Origin: Gp6-AA40 sp963723495
Lineage (GTDB): Bacteria; Acidobacteriota; Vicinamibacteria; Vicinamibacterales; UBA2999
Assembly (NCBI GenBank): GCA_963723495.1
Contig: CAVRQR010000006.1
Coordinates: forward strand, 186,001-250,000
Length of the DNA stretch: 64,000 nucleotides
Reading direction: 5' to 3'
In this document: one piece after another, positions 53,381 through 62,483 of the stretch
Numbering within the stretch: position 1 is the first letter of the stretch
Layout: each line of letters begins with the position of its first letter
Notes under the pieces: model-generated
Seen by the model: only the letters and a program-made list of their open reading frames with translations
What the model was told of the DNA's origin: nothing
Databases searched by the model: none
Translations under genes and position numbers: made by a program

Positions 53381-54234
53381 CTATCGGCTTGCCAGAAATC
53401 TGTCCACCGCCTGATTGAACCCGTCACGCGCGTCCAGATTCACCATATGTCCCGCGCCAGGGATGGTGACAAGTCGGGCGCCGGCGATTCCCTTGACGAG
53501 CAGGTTCGCGATTTCCTTGATATGCGGGAGATCCTGTTCGCCCAGGATCACCAGCGTGGGACACTTCACCTCCGAGAGCCGCCCGATCGCTGGTGGCGTC
53601 AACTGCTGGGCGGGATTCGTCCTGTACGTCCACAGACGAACGTTGCTCATGACCAGGTCCGTCACCGCCGTCGCCGCCGAGAGGTCGTTTCGCAGCGCCA
53701 TGATCGGCGTGTCGGCCCACAACCGCGCGGCGCCCTCAGCGTCTCCCGAGCCCACGGCTTTGAAGACCGGCTGCGTCCACATGAGCGGTGTGGAAGGCAC
53801 GTGACCGCTCAGACCCGGCGACGCGAGAACGATGCGAGCGACCCGGTCGGGATATGCGATCGCGAAGTCGGTCGCAATGGTCGCGCCGGCCGACAGGCCG
53901 ATCAGCGTGGCCTTACTGATGCCGAGTGCGTCCAGAACCGATCGCAGATCCTCGTGAGGCGAGTACGGAGCCGACGGGCCTTCCGATTTCCCATGGCCGC
54001 GTAGATCGTAGCGAACTCACTCTGAACCGCCCTTCGAGGACGGCGATCTGTGGTGTCCACATGCGCCGGTCGACGCTGAAGGCGTGAATCAGGACGATCG
54101 GCTCGCCCGCTCCGCTGACCTCATAGAAGAGGCCACTGGACGACAGTGCCTGTCGTGGTTTGCGCGCCGGCAGTTGTCGAATTAAGGAGAAGAACCAGGA
54201 AAGCACCGACCGCGCGATTCTTCCTGGATGACAT
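53381..54234 (-). pseudogene. Exported alpha/beta hydrolase, two frameshifts
   Basis: Signal peptide in one frame (MSSRKNRAVGAFLVLLL...AGAQ from ATG 54234), then LFYEVSGAGEPIVLIHAFSVDRRMW in a second and RYDLRGHGKSEGPSAPYSPHEDLRSVL in a third. The nucleophile is GLSAGATIATDFA; the His is in PGAGHMVNLDARDGF. Joins near 54130 and 54020 restore one reading frame. 3-oxoadipate enol-lactonase-like core. Substrate unknown. Confidence 0.75.
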
Positions 54235-54293
54235 GTCGTGTTCCCGAGTCGAATCGGCTTCACCAACGCGCAGACAGATCCGTCGCGCCACGG

Positions 54294-54584
54294 CTAATCC
54301 GACCGTGGTTGCTCTGCCTCGTCGTCGCTCTGCTCAGTCTCGTCACCGTCGGCAACGCGGAACTGTCCGGACTCCGCGGAGTCGAGAAGTCGACGGGCCT
54401 GCTCGACGTCTGCCTCGGCAACGAGGATCTGCACCGCACCGAGACCATTGAGCGTCAGCCCGTGGGTATGCCGCAGCGATTCGCCACGCACGGCTGTCGG
54501 AATGCCAGCGGCTTCGAGAAACGCGCACACCTGGTGCGCGTGCATATCGCCACTCGCGACGAACACGCAACGTGTCTGTTCCAT
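54294..54584 (-). CDS. DUF2007-type putative signal-transducing protein
   Basis: 96 residues. CVFVASGDMHAHQVCAFLEAAGIPTAVRGE and GLGAVQILVAEADVEQARRLLD match the DUF2007 pattern (a GlnB-like ferredoxin fold). The C-terminus is acidic. GGAG upstream of ATG. Between the hydrolase and cupin genes. Role unknown. Confidence 0.75.
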   Translation of the reverse strand: MEQTRCVFVASGDMHAHQVCAFLEAAGIPTAVRGESLRHTHGLTLNGLGAVQILVAEADVEQARRLLDSAESGQFRVADGDETEQSDDEAEQPRSD

Positions 54585-54615
54585 TGTCGGCTCCGTGAGC
54601 TGAATCTGACGACAC

Positions 54616-55164
54616 CTACGTGCAGCGCCGAATCGGCGCGGGAGCATCCTTGAACTTCCTGTATTTCCCGACCGTCCCGACGAAGTAGACGATCGGCATG
54701 ACGATGTGCCGGACAACGGCCGGCAGTTCGAGCATCGCGTATCGGTTCGATAGCGAGTGAGCAGGAAGGCTGCGTCGAAGTCCTGGCCGCCCGCCGTTTT
54801 CCTTCGTCGACGCGAACAGGGTGCCAAGGAAGAACTCGATGTTGTCCGGCGGATGACACCAGCCGGTCATATGGAGCTCCTCATCCCCCGCATTCCACCA
54901 TTTGTGCGCAGTCCCGGCCGGCCATACAACGAGTTCACCGGGTCCAGCGAATTGTGGCTCGCCACCAGGGACCTGATGCCCGAGACGCCCACGGTGACGC
55001 GGGCGCCTTCCTCCTGAAAGTAGTGCACGTGCATCGGCGGGCCGGCCCCGGCTGAGCGACGCCATCGGCTTCCATACGTTCACCAGAAGGCCCTGGCGGC
55101 ATACCCTTGAACGTCAGGCGCTACCGTGTCCGTTGTCGATTGTGTAGGGGTAAGTTCTGTTCAT
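54616..55164 (-). pseudogene. Cupin-domain protein, several frameshifts
   Basis: ATG 55164 begins MNRTYPYTIDNGHG. Frame changes near 55118, 55055 and 54980 link RLTFKGMPPGPSGERMEADG, GPPMHVHYFQEEGARVTVG (metal HVH...E), and PGELVVWPAGTAHKWWNAGDEELHMTGWCHPP (third His). A C-terminal region (about 110-180) is helical. Shape matches the acidobacterial cupin 'MNRTYPYTIDNG' type. Function unknown. Confidence 0.7.
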
Positions 55165-55241
55165 TTCTCGTCTGGCAATCGTCTCAGACGGGGATCGCAT
55201 GAGCCGGCGCCAGCATAGCACTTCAACCCTGAACCGCCCGT

Positions 55242-55915
55242 TCAGGGTTCCCCGGAGATCGCGGTGGGTGCCTTAACCGACGGCTCCGGGCGAAGTGAGA
55301 TCCAGAGCTCGCGCAACGATGCCAGCGCCAATGCCAGGAATGCGACGGCGCACGCACGATGCGTGATCCTGGCCCATCGTGCACCGACATTCCGAAGAAC
55401 GCCATCGACCACCGCCGCGAACAGGAAGGACCACACGATGGAGGCGAGCATGAAGCCGCCAAAAAACGATGCGTACTGTGGCGGCGTTGGCTGCTGCACT
55501 CCGACTGCACCAAGCGCGCTCCCCATCGCGGCCCAGTACGCGATGTTCTGAGGGTTGGTCAGAGACAGCAGCGCGCCTGACCACAGTGCCTTGTGGTTGT
55601 GGCTTTCGTCGCCGGTGCGATCGATTGCGAACTCCTGGGCGCTGGCCCGCCAGGCATCCCAGGCCAGCCACGACAGGTACGCGATGCCGGCGATGGCGAT
55701 CGGAATTCGCATTGCTTCCAATCGCGAGAGCAACCCAACGCCGGCAAGGCCAAGTACCGCCCACACCGCGTCGCCGGCAAGAGAACCGAGCTGCACTGCC
55801 AGCGCAGGCTGAAAGCCACCGCGAACACCCCTGCGCACGGTCTGGCAAACACGGGGCCGGGCGCGGCATTGAAGACCAGGCCCAGCCCGAACGCAGTCGC
55901 CACCAACGTCAGCAC
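55242..55915 (-). CDS. LysE/RhtB-family exporter, one frameshift
   Basis: Start GTG 55915: LTLVATAFGLGLVFNAAPGPVFA (the conserved PGP), then a frame change near 55842 to VRRGVRGGFQPALAVQLGSLAGDAVWAVLGLAGVG. IPIAIAGIAYLSWLAWDAWR, LLSLTNPQNIAYWAAMG (the NP motif) and two terminal helices complete a six-helix amino-acid exporter. Substrate unknown. Confidence 0.82.
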
Positions 55916-55958
55916 ACCTCACCTACTGAGATTCACGCAGAGCGCTCCCTTCCAAGGG

Positions 55959-56600
55959 TCATCGATGCCGGGCCAGCGCGCGGCGAACGATCACGCCCTG
56001 CGCGACGCCAACGACACTGGAGATGCCCCAATAGAGTCCGACACCTGCGGCCATCTGCCACAGGGCAAGCAACGTGAACAACGCCGGCATGATCAGCAGG
56101 AGCTGTCGCTGCTGCGCCGGAATGTCGGGCTGGGGGCCGGCTGCCATGCTGCCGGCGGTCACCGCAGCCACGAGCACCGCCAGGGCGATGTCCGGCCTCG
56201 AAATGTCACGAATCCAGAGGAACCGGCCACCGGCCGCCGCGCACTGCCGGACGGCGTCGAAGAGTGCGAGGAACACCGGCGCCTGCAGAAGGGCACCGAT
56301 GCAGCCGGCGCGCGGAAACATGGAAACACCCTCGCGCGCGAGAATTCGGCGCGTCTCCTCGGCCAGCCTGGCGGGATTCTTCTTGAACTCCTTCCGCACC
56401 TCCTCCAGCTGCCGGCGCGACCGCCGCATCGCCTCTTGCTGCGCGGCCGCTGCTGTTGCCAGCTTGATCGTCAATGGCAGCAGCGCCAGCCGTGCGAGGA
56501 ATGTCACCGCCATGATCCGTAGGCGACATTCCCATTGCGATTGTGCGTAGGCAAACATCGCCTCGCGAATCACGTCGACCGTGTGACTCCAGAGCAGCAT
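55959..56600 (-). CDS. Short YidC/Oxa1-type membrane insertase paralogue
   Basis: 213 residues. The conserved core is LARLALLPLTIKLATAAAAQQEAMRRSRRQLEEVRKEFKKNPARLAEETRRIL, then LLQAPVFLALFDAVRQ, and QRQLLLIMPALFTLLALWQMAAGVGLYWGISSVVGVAQ. It lacks the large periplasmic domain of Gram-negative YidC. Near 56530 the frame seems to slip and return (family would read GNVAYGIMAV). Not beside rnpA or dnaA, so not the housekeeping YidC. Confidence 0.78.
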   Translation of the reverse strand: MLLWSHTVDVIREAMFAYAQSQWECRLRIMAVTFLARLALLPLTIKLATAAAAQQEAMRRSRRQLEEVRKEFKKNPARLAEETRRILAREGVSMFPRAGCIGALLQAPVFLALFDAVRQCAAAGGRFLWIRDISRPDIALAVLVAAVTAGSMAAGPQPDIPAQQRQLLLIMPALFTLLALWQMAAGVGLYWGISSVVGVAQGVIVRRALARHR

Positions 56601-56812
56601 CCATCGTCTCCGTCAAAGAGGCTTGACGTCGCAGTTCGGCTGCGTCGGCATGATTCTAACCGCGTCGCACGAACAACTGCAGGCGCGACCGCGCCAGCCA
56701 TCGGCACTTTCTTCGCGGCGAACTCAAGTCAATCCGTGACAAACAGAATGACGCACCGTCAACCAGCAGCTCGGTCCTCGTCTGGCCGTGCGTCGCAGAC
56801 TCCGCACGCGCT

Positions 56813-57573
56813 CAGCTCACCTCGAAACGCCGCTCGCAGCTTCTCTTCACCTGCTCAGTTCGCGCACCGATGCAGTGGAAGTCGCACAGGCGAGATGAAG
56901 CCTGCATCGCTCCCTCGTTGTTCGACGCGAAGCACCTGGCCAAAGCCGATCTGTCCGTTGCCAACTCCATGTCTGGCGGTGGTCAACGGAACAAGCAAGC
57001 GGCCCCAATCGCACAACTGATCGAGCCACGACGGCAGAATCTCGGTAGCTCCCGCGTTCACGCGTCGAAGCAGCCATCTGTCGGATTGGCGCCGGTGGCA
57101 CATCTCACTGTCACGTTCCCATAGGCCGCGAGATTCTGCCTGGCGCGCCCGGCGAGTCCCGGGTCGGCTTCGAGAGCCAGGATGACGCCGTCCGAGGACG
57201 CCGCGTGCGCGACAATCGCCGTGTAGTAACCAATCCCGCACCCGATGTGCAGAAACCGAATGCCTCGGCCAATGTCGAGAGCATCCAGCCACCCAAGCAG
57301 TCCCGAGGGTTCGCCGTTGTTCAAATGCCGACTGGCATCGAGCGCGACCGCCACCGTGTCGTACAAGTGGATGGGGTCGGCATCTGGCGTCTCGACGTAC
57401 CCGCCCATGAACGGAGGAGGCATGATTTTCCAGGGACCCGGGCCGACGAAATCTTCGCGCGGCACATGAGCCAACGCCTCCACGAGGTCTGGTGACTTGA
57501 GGCGCGCGATGGCCGCAATGCGGTTCGCGAAGTCGCGGCGAGCTCGTGATACGTCGCTCGTTGTCGCCGTCAT
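56813..57573 (-). pseudogene. Protein-L-isoaspartate methyltransferase-like, two frameshifts
   Basis: ATG 57573: RRDFANRIAAIARLKSPDLVEALAHVPREDFVGPGPWKI, HLYDTVAVALDASRHLNNGEPS, FLHIGCGIGYYTAIVAHAA (SAM motif I) and LALEADPGLAGRARQNL. Frame changes near 57072 and 56895 add LPSWLDQLCDWGRLLVPLTT and the ending FHCIGARTEQ to stop 56813. PCMT/TRM61-like fold; true substrate unknown. The start overlaps the preceding gene. Confidence 0.75.
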
Positions 57574-58479
57574 GGCGTGACCTCGTTCAGCCTGCTCACG
57601 TCGCCACGTTTTCTGACGCAGGTGACTGACAACCTGCCCCCAGGCATCAGCGTGCGCGGCTGCGTCCGCTTCTGGCGTGCCCCCGAGATCCATGGGAAAT
57701 GCTGGAACCATCACGTCAGACGGACGCACGTACGGGAACAGCATGTGTCCCGCCCGTGGGTAGTGAAGATGCCGGACATCATCGCACGTCCGTGCTGTTC
57801 CATCCGCCCGACGACGATTTCGCTCATGCGCCCAGCTGACCAGACTTTGTCGTCGCCGCCAGACACGAGCATGATGGGACCCGTCGCCTGCTCAACGCGA
57901 ATGGTGGCCTGCTCCACTTCTTCGCGAGCGTCGAGACCGCGCTCGCAAATGGGCAGCATCGACAAACCGCGCTCTGACTGAACCGGAGGCACGCCCGCTG
58001 GAAAACGCACATACGGGAGCGGCGCGCTACGCAGCGTCCAACTCGATCGCGTCGTTCCGGGCGGCAGCGTGAAGTCGAGACCAACCCACGTCACGCTGCT
58101 CGGCGTGTATGCGACGACCGGACCAACGAGTTCGGGAAATGTGGCAGCAACCAACAGGGCTAGTTCTGCGCCACGGGACGCGCCAACGATGGCGACACGA
58201 CCGCCGGGGGCGTGCACGGCTGGATGGCGAGCGAGCCATCTAAGGCCCGTCTCGATCCGCTCCAACGGGATCTCGCTGAACGCCAACTGCGTCTCGCTCG
58301 TGCCCCAGGTACTGCAGCGCGAGACAGGCGAAGCCTTCCGGGACGAGCAGGTTCAGGAAGTAATCCGGCGTCCCGCCATCCGAACCGCCGAGGGCGAGCA
58401 CTCCAGGAAACGGGCCGGCGCCGTCCGGAGTACCAAAGTTTCCAACAATCCCGTCGTCACGCATTCTGGTCGTCGCCAT
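57570..58479 (-). pseudogene. Acyl-CoA thioester hydrolase/BAAT C-terminal-type hydrolase, frameshifts
   Basis: ATG 58479: GAGPFPGVLALGGSDGGTPDYF, FACLALQYLG. A frame change near 58300 leads to FSEIPLERIETGLRWLARHPAV, VGASRGAELALLVAATFPE (Ser) and VSGGDDKVWSAGRM. Another near 57738 gives HMLFPYVRPS...GGTPEADAAAHADAWGQVVSHL. Final TGA overlaps the methyltransferase ATG. BAAT C-terminal hydrolase fold, no BAAT N-terminal domain. Reading one continuous frame from here into the methyltransferase is also possible. Confidence 0.72.
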
Positions 58480-58535
58480 GTGCGTGTCCCTCTTACGCTC
58501 CCCTGTTCCGGGCGCGCTGCTCGTTTCGGACCGAT

Positions 58536-59621
58536 CTACTTCGCCCGTCCGGTGTAGCCCTGCGCGATCGTCGGAATCGCAATGACTCGATTGCGCGCAC
58601 TCGGCGTTCCCCAGTCGCCGTAGAACACGATGCCGAAGAGCGTCTTTTTGTCGCGCCCGCCGAAAGCCGTGCCGTGCAGGCCTTGTGGCCCCTGAATGCT
58701 GCCGAGAAACTCGCCTTTCTGGCTGAAGACATCCACCGACCTTCCCGTGGCCACATACACGCGCCCCTGCGCATCGACGGCCGAGCCGTCGCCGTCCTGA
58801 CCACCGCGCAGTTTTCCGAACTCGCGCTGGTTGGTCAATGCGCCGTCGGCCTGCACGTCGAAGGCGAGCACCACCGCGCCGTTCGTCACGTAGAGCGTCT
58901 TCTCGTCCCCGCTCAGGACGATGCCGTTGGCACGCGAGATCCCCTGACCGTACTGCGAGACGACGCCCTGGGGGTTGGCGTAGAACAGCCCGCCGCCCGT
59001 GATCGCGACATAGACGCCGCCGCGGCTGTCGGCGGCGAGATCGTTCACCACGCCGCCGACGCACTCGAACGGCTCGCCGCGGAAGGAGCTCGCCAGCACC
59101 TTGCGCTGCGGCTCGAGCTGCATGATCCCCGCGTTCAGCCCCCTCGCCGCCAGAAACAGCGCACCGTTCTTGCTGCGCGACAGAGCCCCGCCGGTATTGG
59201 TATCGCTATGGATGATCGCTGCAAGGCCCGTCGCCGGGTCGAGCCTCATGACGTTGCTCGCGTCGTTGTTCGCGAACAGCATCGTGCCGTCGTCCCCGGC
59301 GATGATGCCGTCGGCGTTGTTGCCCTCCCACGACCACACGACTTTCCAGGTTTGCCCGGCGGCGATCACACCCGGTATCTCAGTCGACGCGGGTGGAGGC
59401 GGCGGCTCTGGTGGTGGTGCCGGGTTGGCGTTGGGCGGCTGCCCGCCTCCTATCGAGAACGGCGGAGCAGGATTCTTACACTTGGCCAGGACGCCCTTGT
59501 GTGCCGGATTCTGCCAGGACTGCTGGCTGCTGCCCCGAGCAAATTTGGAAGATGGACTCTGCGCGGAGATAACGACAACGGCGCAGCCCAGGAGCACTGC
59601 GGATACGATTGCTGCTCTCAT
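58536..59621 (-). CDS. SMP-30/gluconolactonase-like exported protein
   Basis: 361 residues. Signal peptide (1-20), Pro-rich linker (about 55-80, PAPPPEPPPPP), then a six-bladed propeller: GNNADGIIAGDDGTMLFANNDASNVMRLDP, VGGVVNDLAADSRGGVYVA, ISRANGIVLSGDEKTLYVTNG and GGQDGDGSAVDAQGRVYVATG. Metal-binding Asp/Asn positions (NDLAAD, ANGIVLS, DGSAVD) fit the family. Probable lactonase. ATG chosen 6 nt after AGGAAGG. Confidence 0.85.
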   Translation of the reverse strand: MRAAIVSAVLLGCAVVVISAQSPSSKFARGSSQQSWQNPAHKGVLAKCKNPAPPFSIGGGQPPNANPAPPPEPPPPPASTEIPGVIAAGQTWKVVWSWEGNNADGIIAGDDGTMLFANNDASNVMRLDPATGLAAIIHSDTNTGGALSRSKNGALFLAARGLNAGIMQLEPQRKVLASSFRGEPFECVGGVVNDLAADSRGGVYVAITGGGLFYANPQGVVSQYGQGISRANGIVLSGDEKTLYVTNGAVVLAFDVQADGALTNQREFGKLRGGQDGDGSAVDAQGRVYVATGRSVDVFSQKGEFLGSIQGPQGLHGTAFGGRDKKTLFGIVFYGDWGTPSARNRVIAIPTIAQGYTGRAK

Positions 59622-59808
59622 CATCATCCTTCCTACGATTCCTCCGACAGTCCAACGCTCAGGAGCGCGGCGGCCACATGATCGCATAGCACTGTCGCGT
59701 CACTGGCCAAACTGACGCAGGTGATGATTCGTGTGCCGATAGGCCCATCGCTGCCAATCGCGAAGCGACATCGTGACTGCACGACTTCGCGATCTGCCAC
59801 AGTGCTCA

Positions 59809-60412
59809 TCACGCCGCGCGATCGATTCGTCCCGGAACGCGACGGCGCCCACCTGCGGCGTGACCGAGTCCGCTGCCCAGGCTCATGAGCCACTCCTGAA
59901 ACAACTTCACCAGGTCCTTGGCGCCTGCCCCTTCGACGACGTGCGTCTGCGCCAGCCTGTCTCCCAGCCGCTGGCCCTGCGGATCGGCGATGATCGTCCG
60001 CGTTTCGAGAAAGATCGCGACGACGTTCGCGCCAGGAAGAAGCAGCAGAAGATTCCGCTTTATGGAACCGGAGAGCGAGGAGACTCGCCCAGTCTCCAGG
60101 TCAATCACGACGAGGCCAAGGAGAAGCTTCCCTACGCTTTGCCCGCCAATCGCATCCCGCAGCAGGAGGTAAGCCCCACCGACCGCAAGGGACAGCAGCC
60201 AGCCGACTGTCCAGGACACAAGACAAAGCGTGGCCACCATGAGCCCGTCGATGAACGCAGCCGTCAATCTTTTTCGAACGTCCGCCTTCAGATACGGCGA
60301 GATCAAACCTCGTGAAAGGTGAGCCACCATCGACGAGGTACGCGAGCGCGAATGTGACTGCTGGCAGCAGGAGCACACCCAGGAGCGTCGTCATGCCGAT
60401 ATCCATTCGCAT
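59809..60412 (-). CDS. RDD-family membrane protein, one frameshift
   Basis: The N-terminal helix (LLGVLLLPAVTFALAYLVDGG, from about 60412) and the RDD core are in different frames, joined near 60318. Core: RLTAAFIDGLMVATLCLVSW (Arg and Asp of the RDD name), GGQSVGKLLLGLVVID, GSIKRNLLLLLPG, DPQGQRLGDRLAQTHVV. Usually three or four helices; role unknown, often envelope-associated. Confidence 0.75.
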
Positions 60413-60488
60413 CTTCTGTTCAGGGTGAGCAGGCCACAGTGACGGCTCATGATCGCACGGCCGCGAAGACGGCACCCACGGGTCAGCG

Positions 60489-61328
60489 TCAGCCAGCAGG
60501 CGCGTCGCGGGGTCGCTGCACGGGATGCCGCGCGAAGAACTCAGCAAGGCTACGGGCGATCGCGACGGGATTCTCGACTTGTAACAGATGCGTGGTATCT
60601 GCCACGACAACGGGTGTCACGTCGGTCAGCTGCCGGAGCAACAACTCGTGGCGCTCGCGCCAGATCGGATCCGTCTCGAGGCTGCGCGCGCCGACAACGG
60701 CGAGCACCGGCTGCGTGACTCGCGCGGCGATGTCCCCGAACGACCACTGCTGCAGCGCCGGCAGTTCCTGCTCGAAGAACGTCGGCGCATCTTCGACGTA
60801 CCGCTCGAAGCCGCCCGGCAACGCTCGATCGAGCGCAACTCGGTACTGCGGGCCGCACGTGCCGCGCAGGAAGAGATCCACCGCGCCAGCCCTGTCGCCA
60901 GCGTGATACCGCTGCACCGCTTCTCCGACGAACACACGTGACGTCGCCGCGCTGGGCACAGACATCAGCGCTGGCTCCATCACCACCAGCGACTGCACCG
61001 CATCGGGCGACTGCGCCGCGAGCTGCAGCGCGATGTTGCCGCTCGATGAGTGGCCGACCACGTGCGCTCGGGCGAGGCCGAGGTGCTCGAGCAACGCGTG
61101 CGCGTGGGCCGCCTGCTGCACGAGGCTCACAGGACCGGAGACCCGGCCGCTGTCGCGACAGCCCACGCGATGGTAGTGCAGCAGCTGGAAGCGGCCTGCG
61201 AGCACCGGTTGATTAAGAAGGGGCACGAACCAGTCGCTGAAGACTCCTGGATGGACGAGCAGGACTGGCTCACCTTTGCCGTGGACCTCGTAATCCAGCT
61301 CGACGCCATGGATGAGAGCTCGATCCAT
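60489..61328 (-). CDS. Alpha/beta hydrolase
   Basis: 279 residues from ATG 61328 (GAGGTG upstream). LLVHPGVFSDWFVPLL, YHRVGCRDSG, nucleophile VVGHSSSGNIALQLA (Ser), VVGARSLETDPIW (acid region) and ADTTHLLQVENP (His). No signal. 38 bp downstream of the P-loop kinase fusion gene. Substrate unknown. Confidence 0.88.
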   Translation of the reverse strand: MDRALIHGVELDYEVHGKGEPVLLVHPGVFSDWFVPLLNQPVLAGRFQLLHYHRVGCRDSGRVSGPVSLVQQAAHAHALLEHLGLARAHVVGHSSSGNIALQLAAQSPDAVQSLVVMEPALMSVPSAATSRVFVGEAVQRYHAGDRAGAVDLFLRGTCGPQYRVALDRALPGGFERYVEDAPTFFEQELPALQQWSFGDIAARVTQPVLAVVGARSLETDPIWRERHELLLRQLTDVTPVVVADTTHLLQVENPVAIARSLAEFFARHPVQRPRDAPAG

Positions 61329-61366
61329 ATCGCACCTCGCAGTCAACCATCCGCCAGTTCCTGACA

Positions 61367-62327
61367 TCACACCGTCGACGTCATGTCGAGCACTACAGAC
61401 AGATTCAGCCCGGCAACGTCAGGCTCGACCCATGCCGCCCTCGCCTCGACCGACATCAGCCGCTCCCGGGAGTAGAAAACCAGGAGCACGTTCCTCGCCG
61501 CCAGTGGTCCTCCCAGCAACCGTGCGATAGTGGCGCTCAAGGACTCGCCGTTCTCCCGGCGCTCGAGAAACTGAGCGCAGCAGCTCCACGTATGCCGCGG
61601 TGATCGTCTCGTGATACCCGGCAGTCGCGGAATTCACACCACCGTGACTTTCGTTCAAGCGCCTGATCCCCATGCGCAGGCGAGCGAGCGCCTCCTCGCG
61701 GCCATAGCGATCAACATGCCACAACCCGACGCTCAAATGCGCGGCATGGGTCCACGACTTCGCGGAGACGGCGCACGCCTCGAACCTCGGGCCCAGGCCG
61801 ACCGCCTCATCACTGAACCACCGTAGCGGCTGCGCCTCGACGAAACAGCGATCGGGCTGCTGCGCAAGCAGCAGCTTGCTTCCGCCGTAGCCATCGAACA
61901 GCGCCCGGTGATCCACGAGCGACAGGCTGTCCGTTCGCGTGTGGTACTCCTCGACCCACGCGAGCAGCAGCTCGAGCCGCTCGTCCTGCTCTTCCTTCGA
62001 TGCGTACTTGTGCGGCTCCCATGGCCGGTTACGGCAGTTGGCCTGACACACTCCGACGCCTGGCTCCAGGAACAACAACATGGGCGATCGCTCGAGCACT
62101 ACGCGCGTCAAGTTGCCGTAACACCCCTCGATGACCCAGCGGTCGTGCACATCGCAGAACGCGCGCAGATCGGCGGCCGCGTCGGCCGCACCTCTCAGGA
62201 CGGCCACACGTCCTCGCTCCCACACCACGGCATCGAGATCGAGAACGGGGAGTGAGTGCACCTCCCCGAGCTGACGCGCGAGCGTCGACTTGCCAGAGCC
62301 CGAGTTACCGACGATGGCGATGCGCAT
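61367..62327 (-). CDS. P-loop kinase-like domain fused to a C-terminal HHE/GYHET-type domain, one frameshift
   Basis: ATG 62327: MRIAIVGNSGSGKSTLARQLG (Walker A, residues 7-14), LDLDAVVWERGR, WVIEGCYGN: small adenylate/shikimate-kinase-like domain (about 1-165). Then LRWFSDEAVGLGPRFEACAV, SWTHAAHLSVGLWHVDRYGREEALARLRMGIRRLN and GYHETITAAYVELL, a domain I know only as a separate protein of about 150 residues. A frame change near 61560 gives the normal ending ERLMSVEARAAWVEPDV and stop 61367. Either a fusion or two genes joined by an indel. Confidence 0.75.
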
Positions 62328-62349
62328 GCGATACCGCCAGAGACGTGTA

Positions 62350-62385
62350 CAAAAAAGAAAAGCGCGCAGAAACGAATCTGCGCGC
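62350..62385 (-). terminator. Intrinsic terminator after the cyclase gene
   Basis: On the minus strand a perfect 9-bp stem (GCGCGCAGA / TCTGCGCGC, 6-nt loop) is followed by TTTTCTTTTTT. It sits 99 bp after the cyclase stop and before the P-loop kinase start, so it ends the cyclase transcript. Confidence 0.85.
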
Positions 62386-62403
62386 CAATTCAGGTCAGCC
62401 AAA

Positions 62404-62463
62404 GTCCGGCCGCAGCCGGGACATTACGCGATCAGGTCCGGCTGAAGCCGGGCCTCTACGTAC
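62404..62463. repeat. REP-like pair of small hairpins
   Basis: Units GTCCGGCCGCAGCCGG...ATTACG and GTCCGGCTGAAGCCGG...TCTACG. Same double unit as 17504, in the gap between the cyclase stop and its terminator. Confidence 0.6.
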
Positions 62464-62483
62464 ATATTACTCGACACGCTGAA

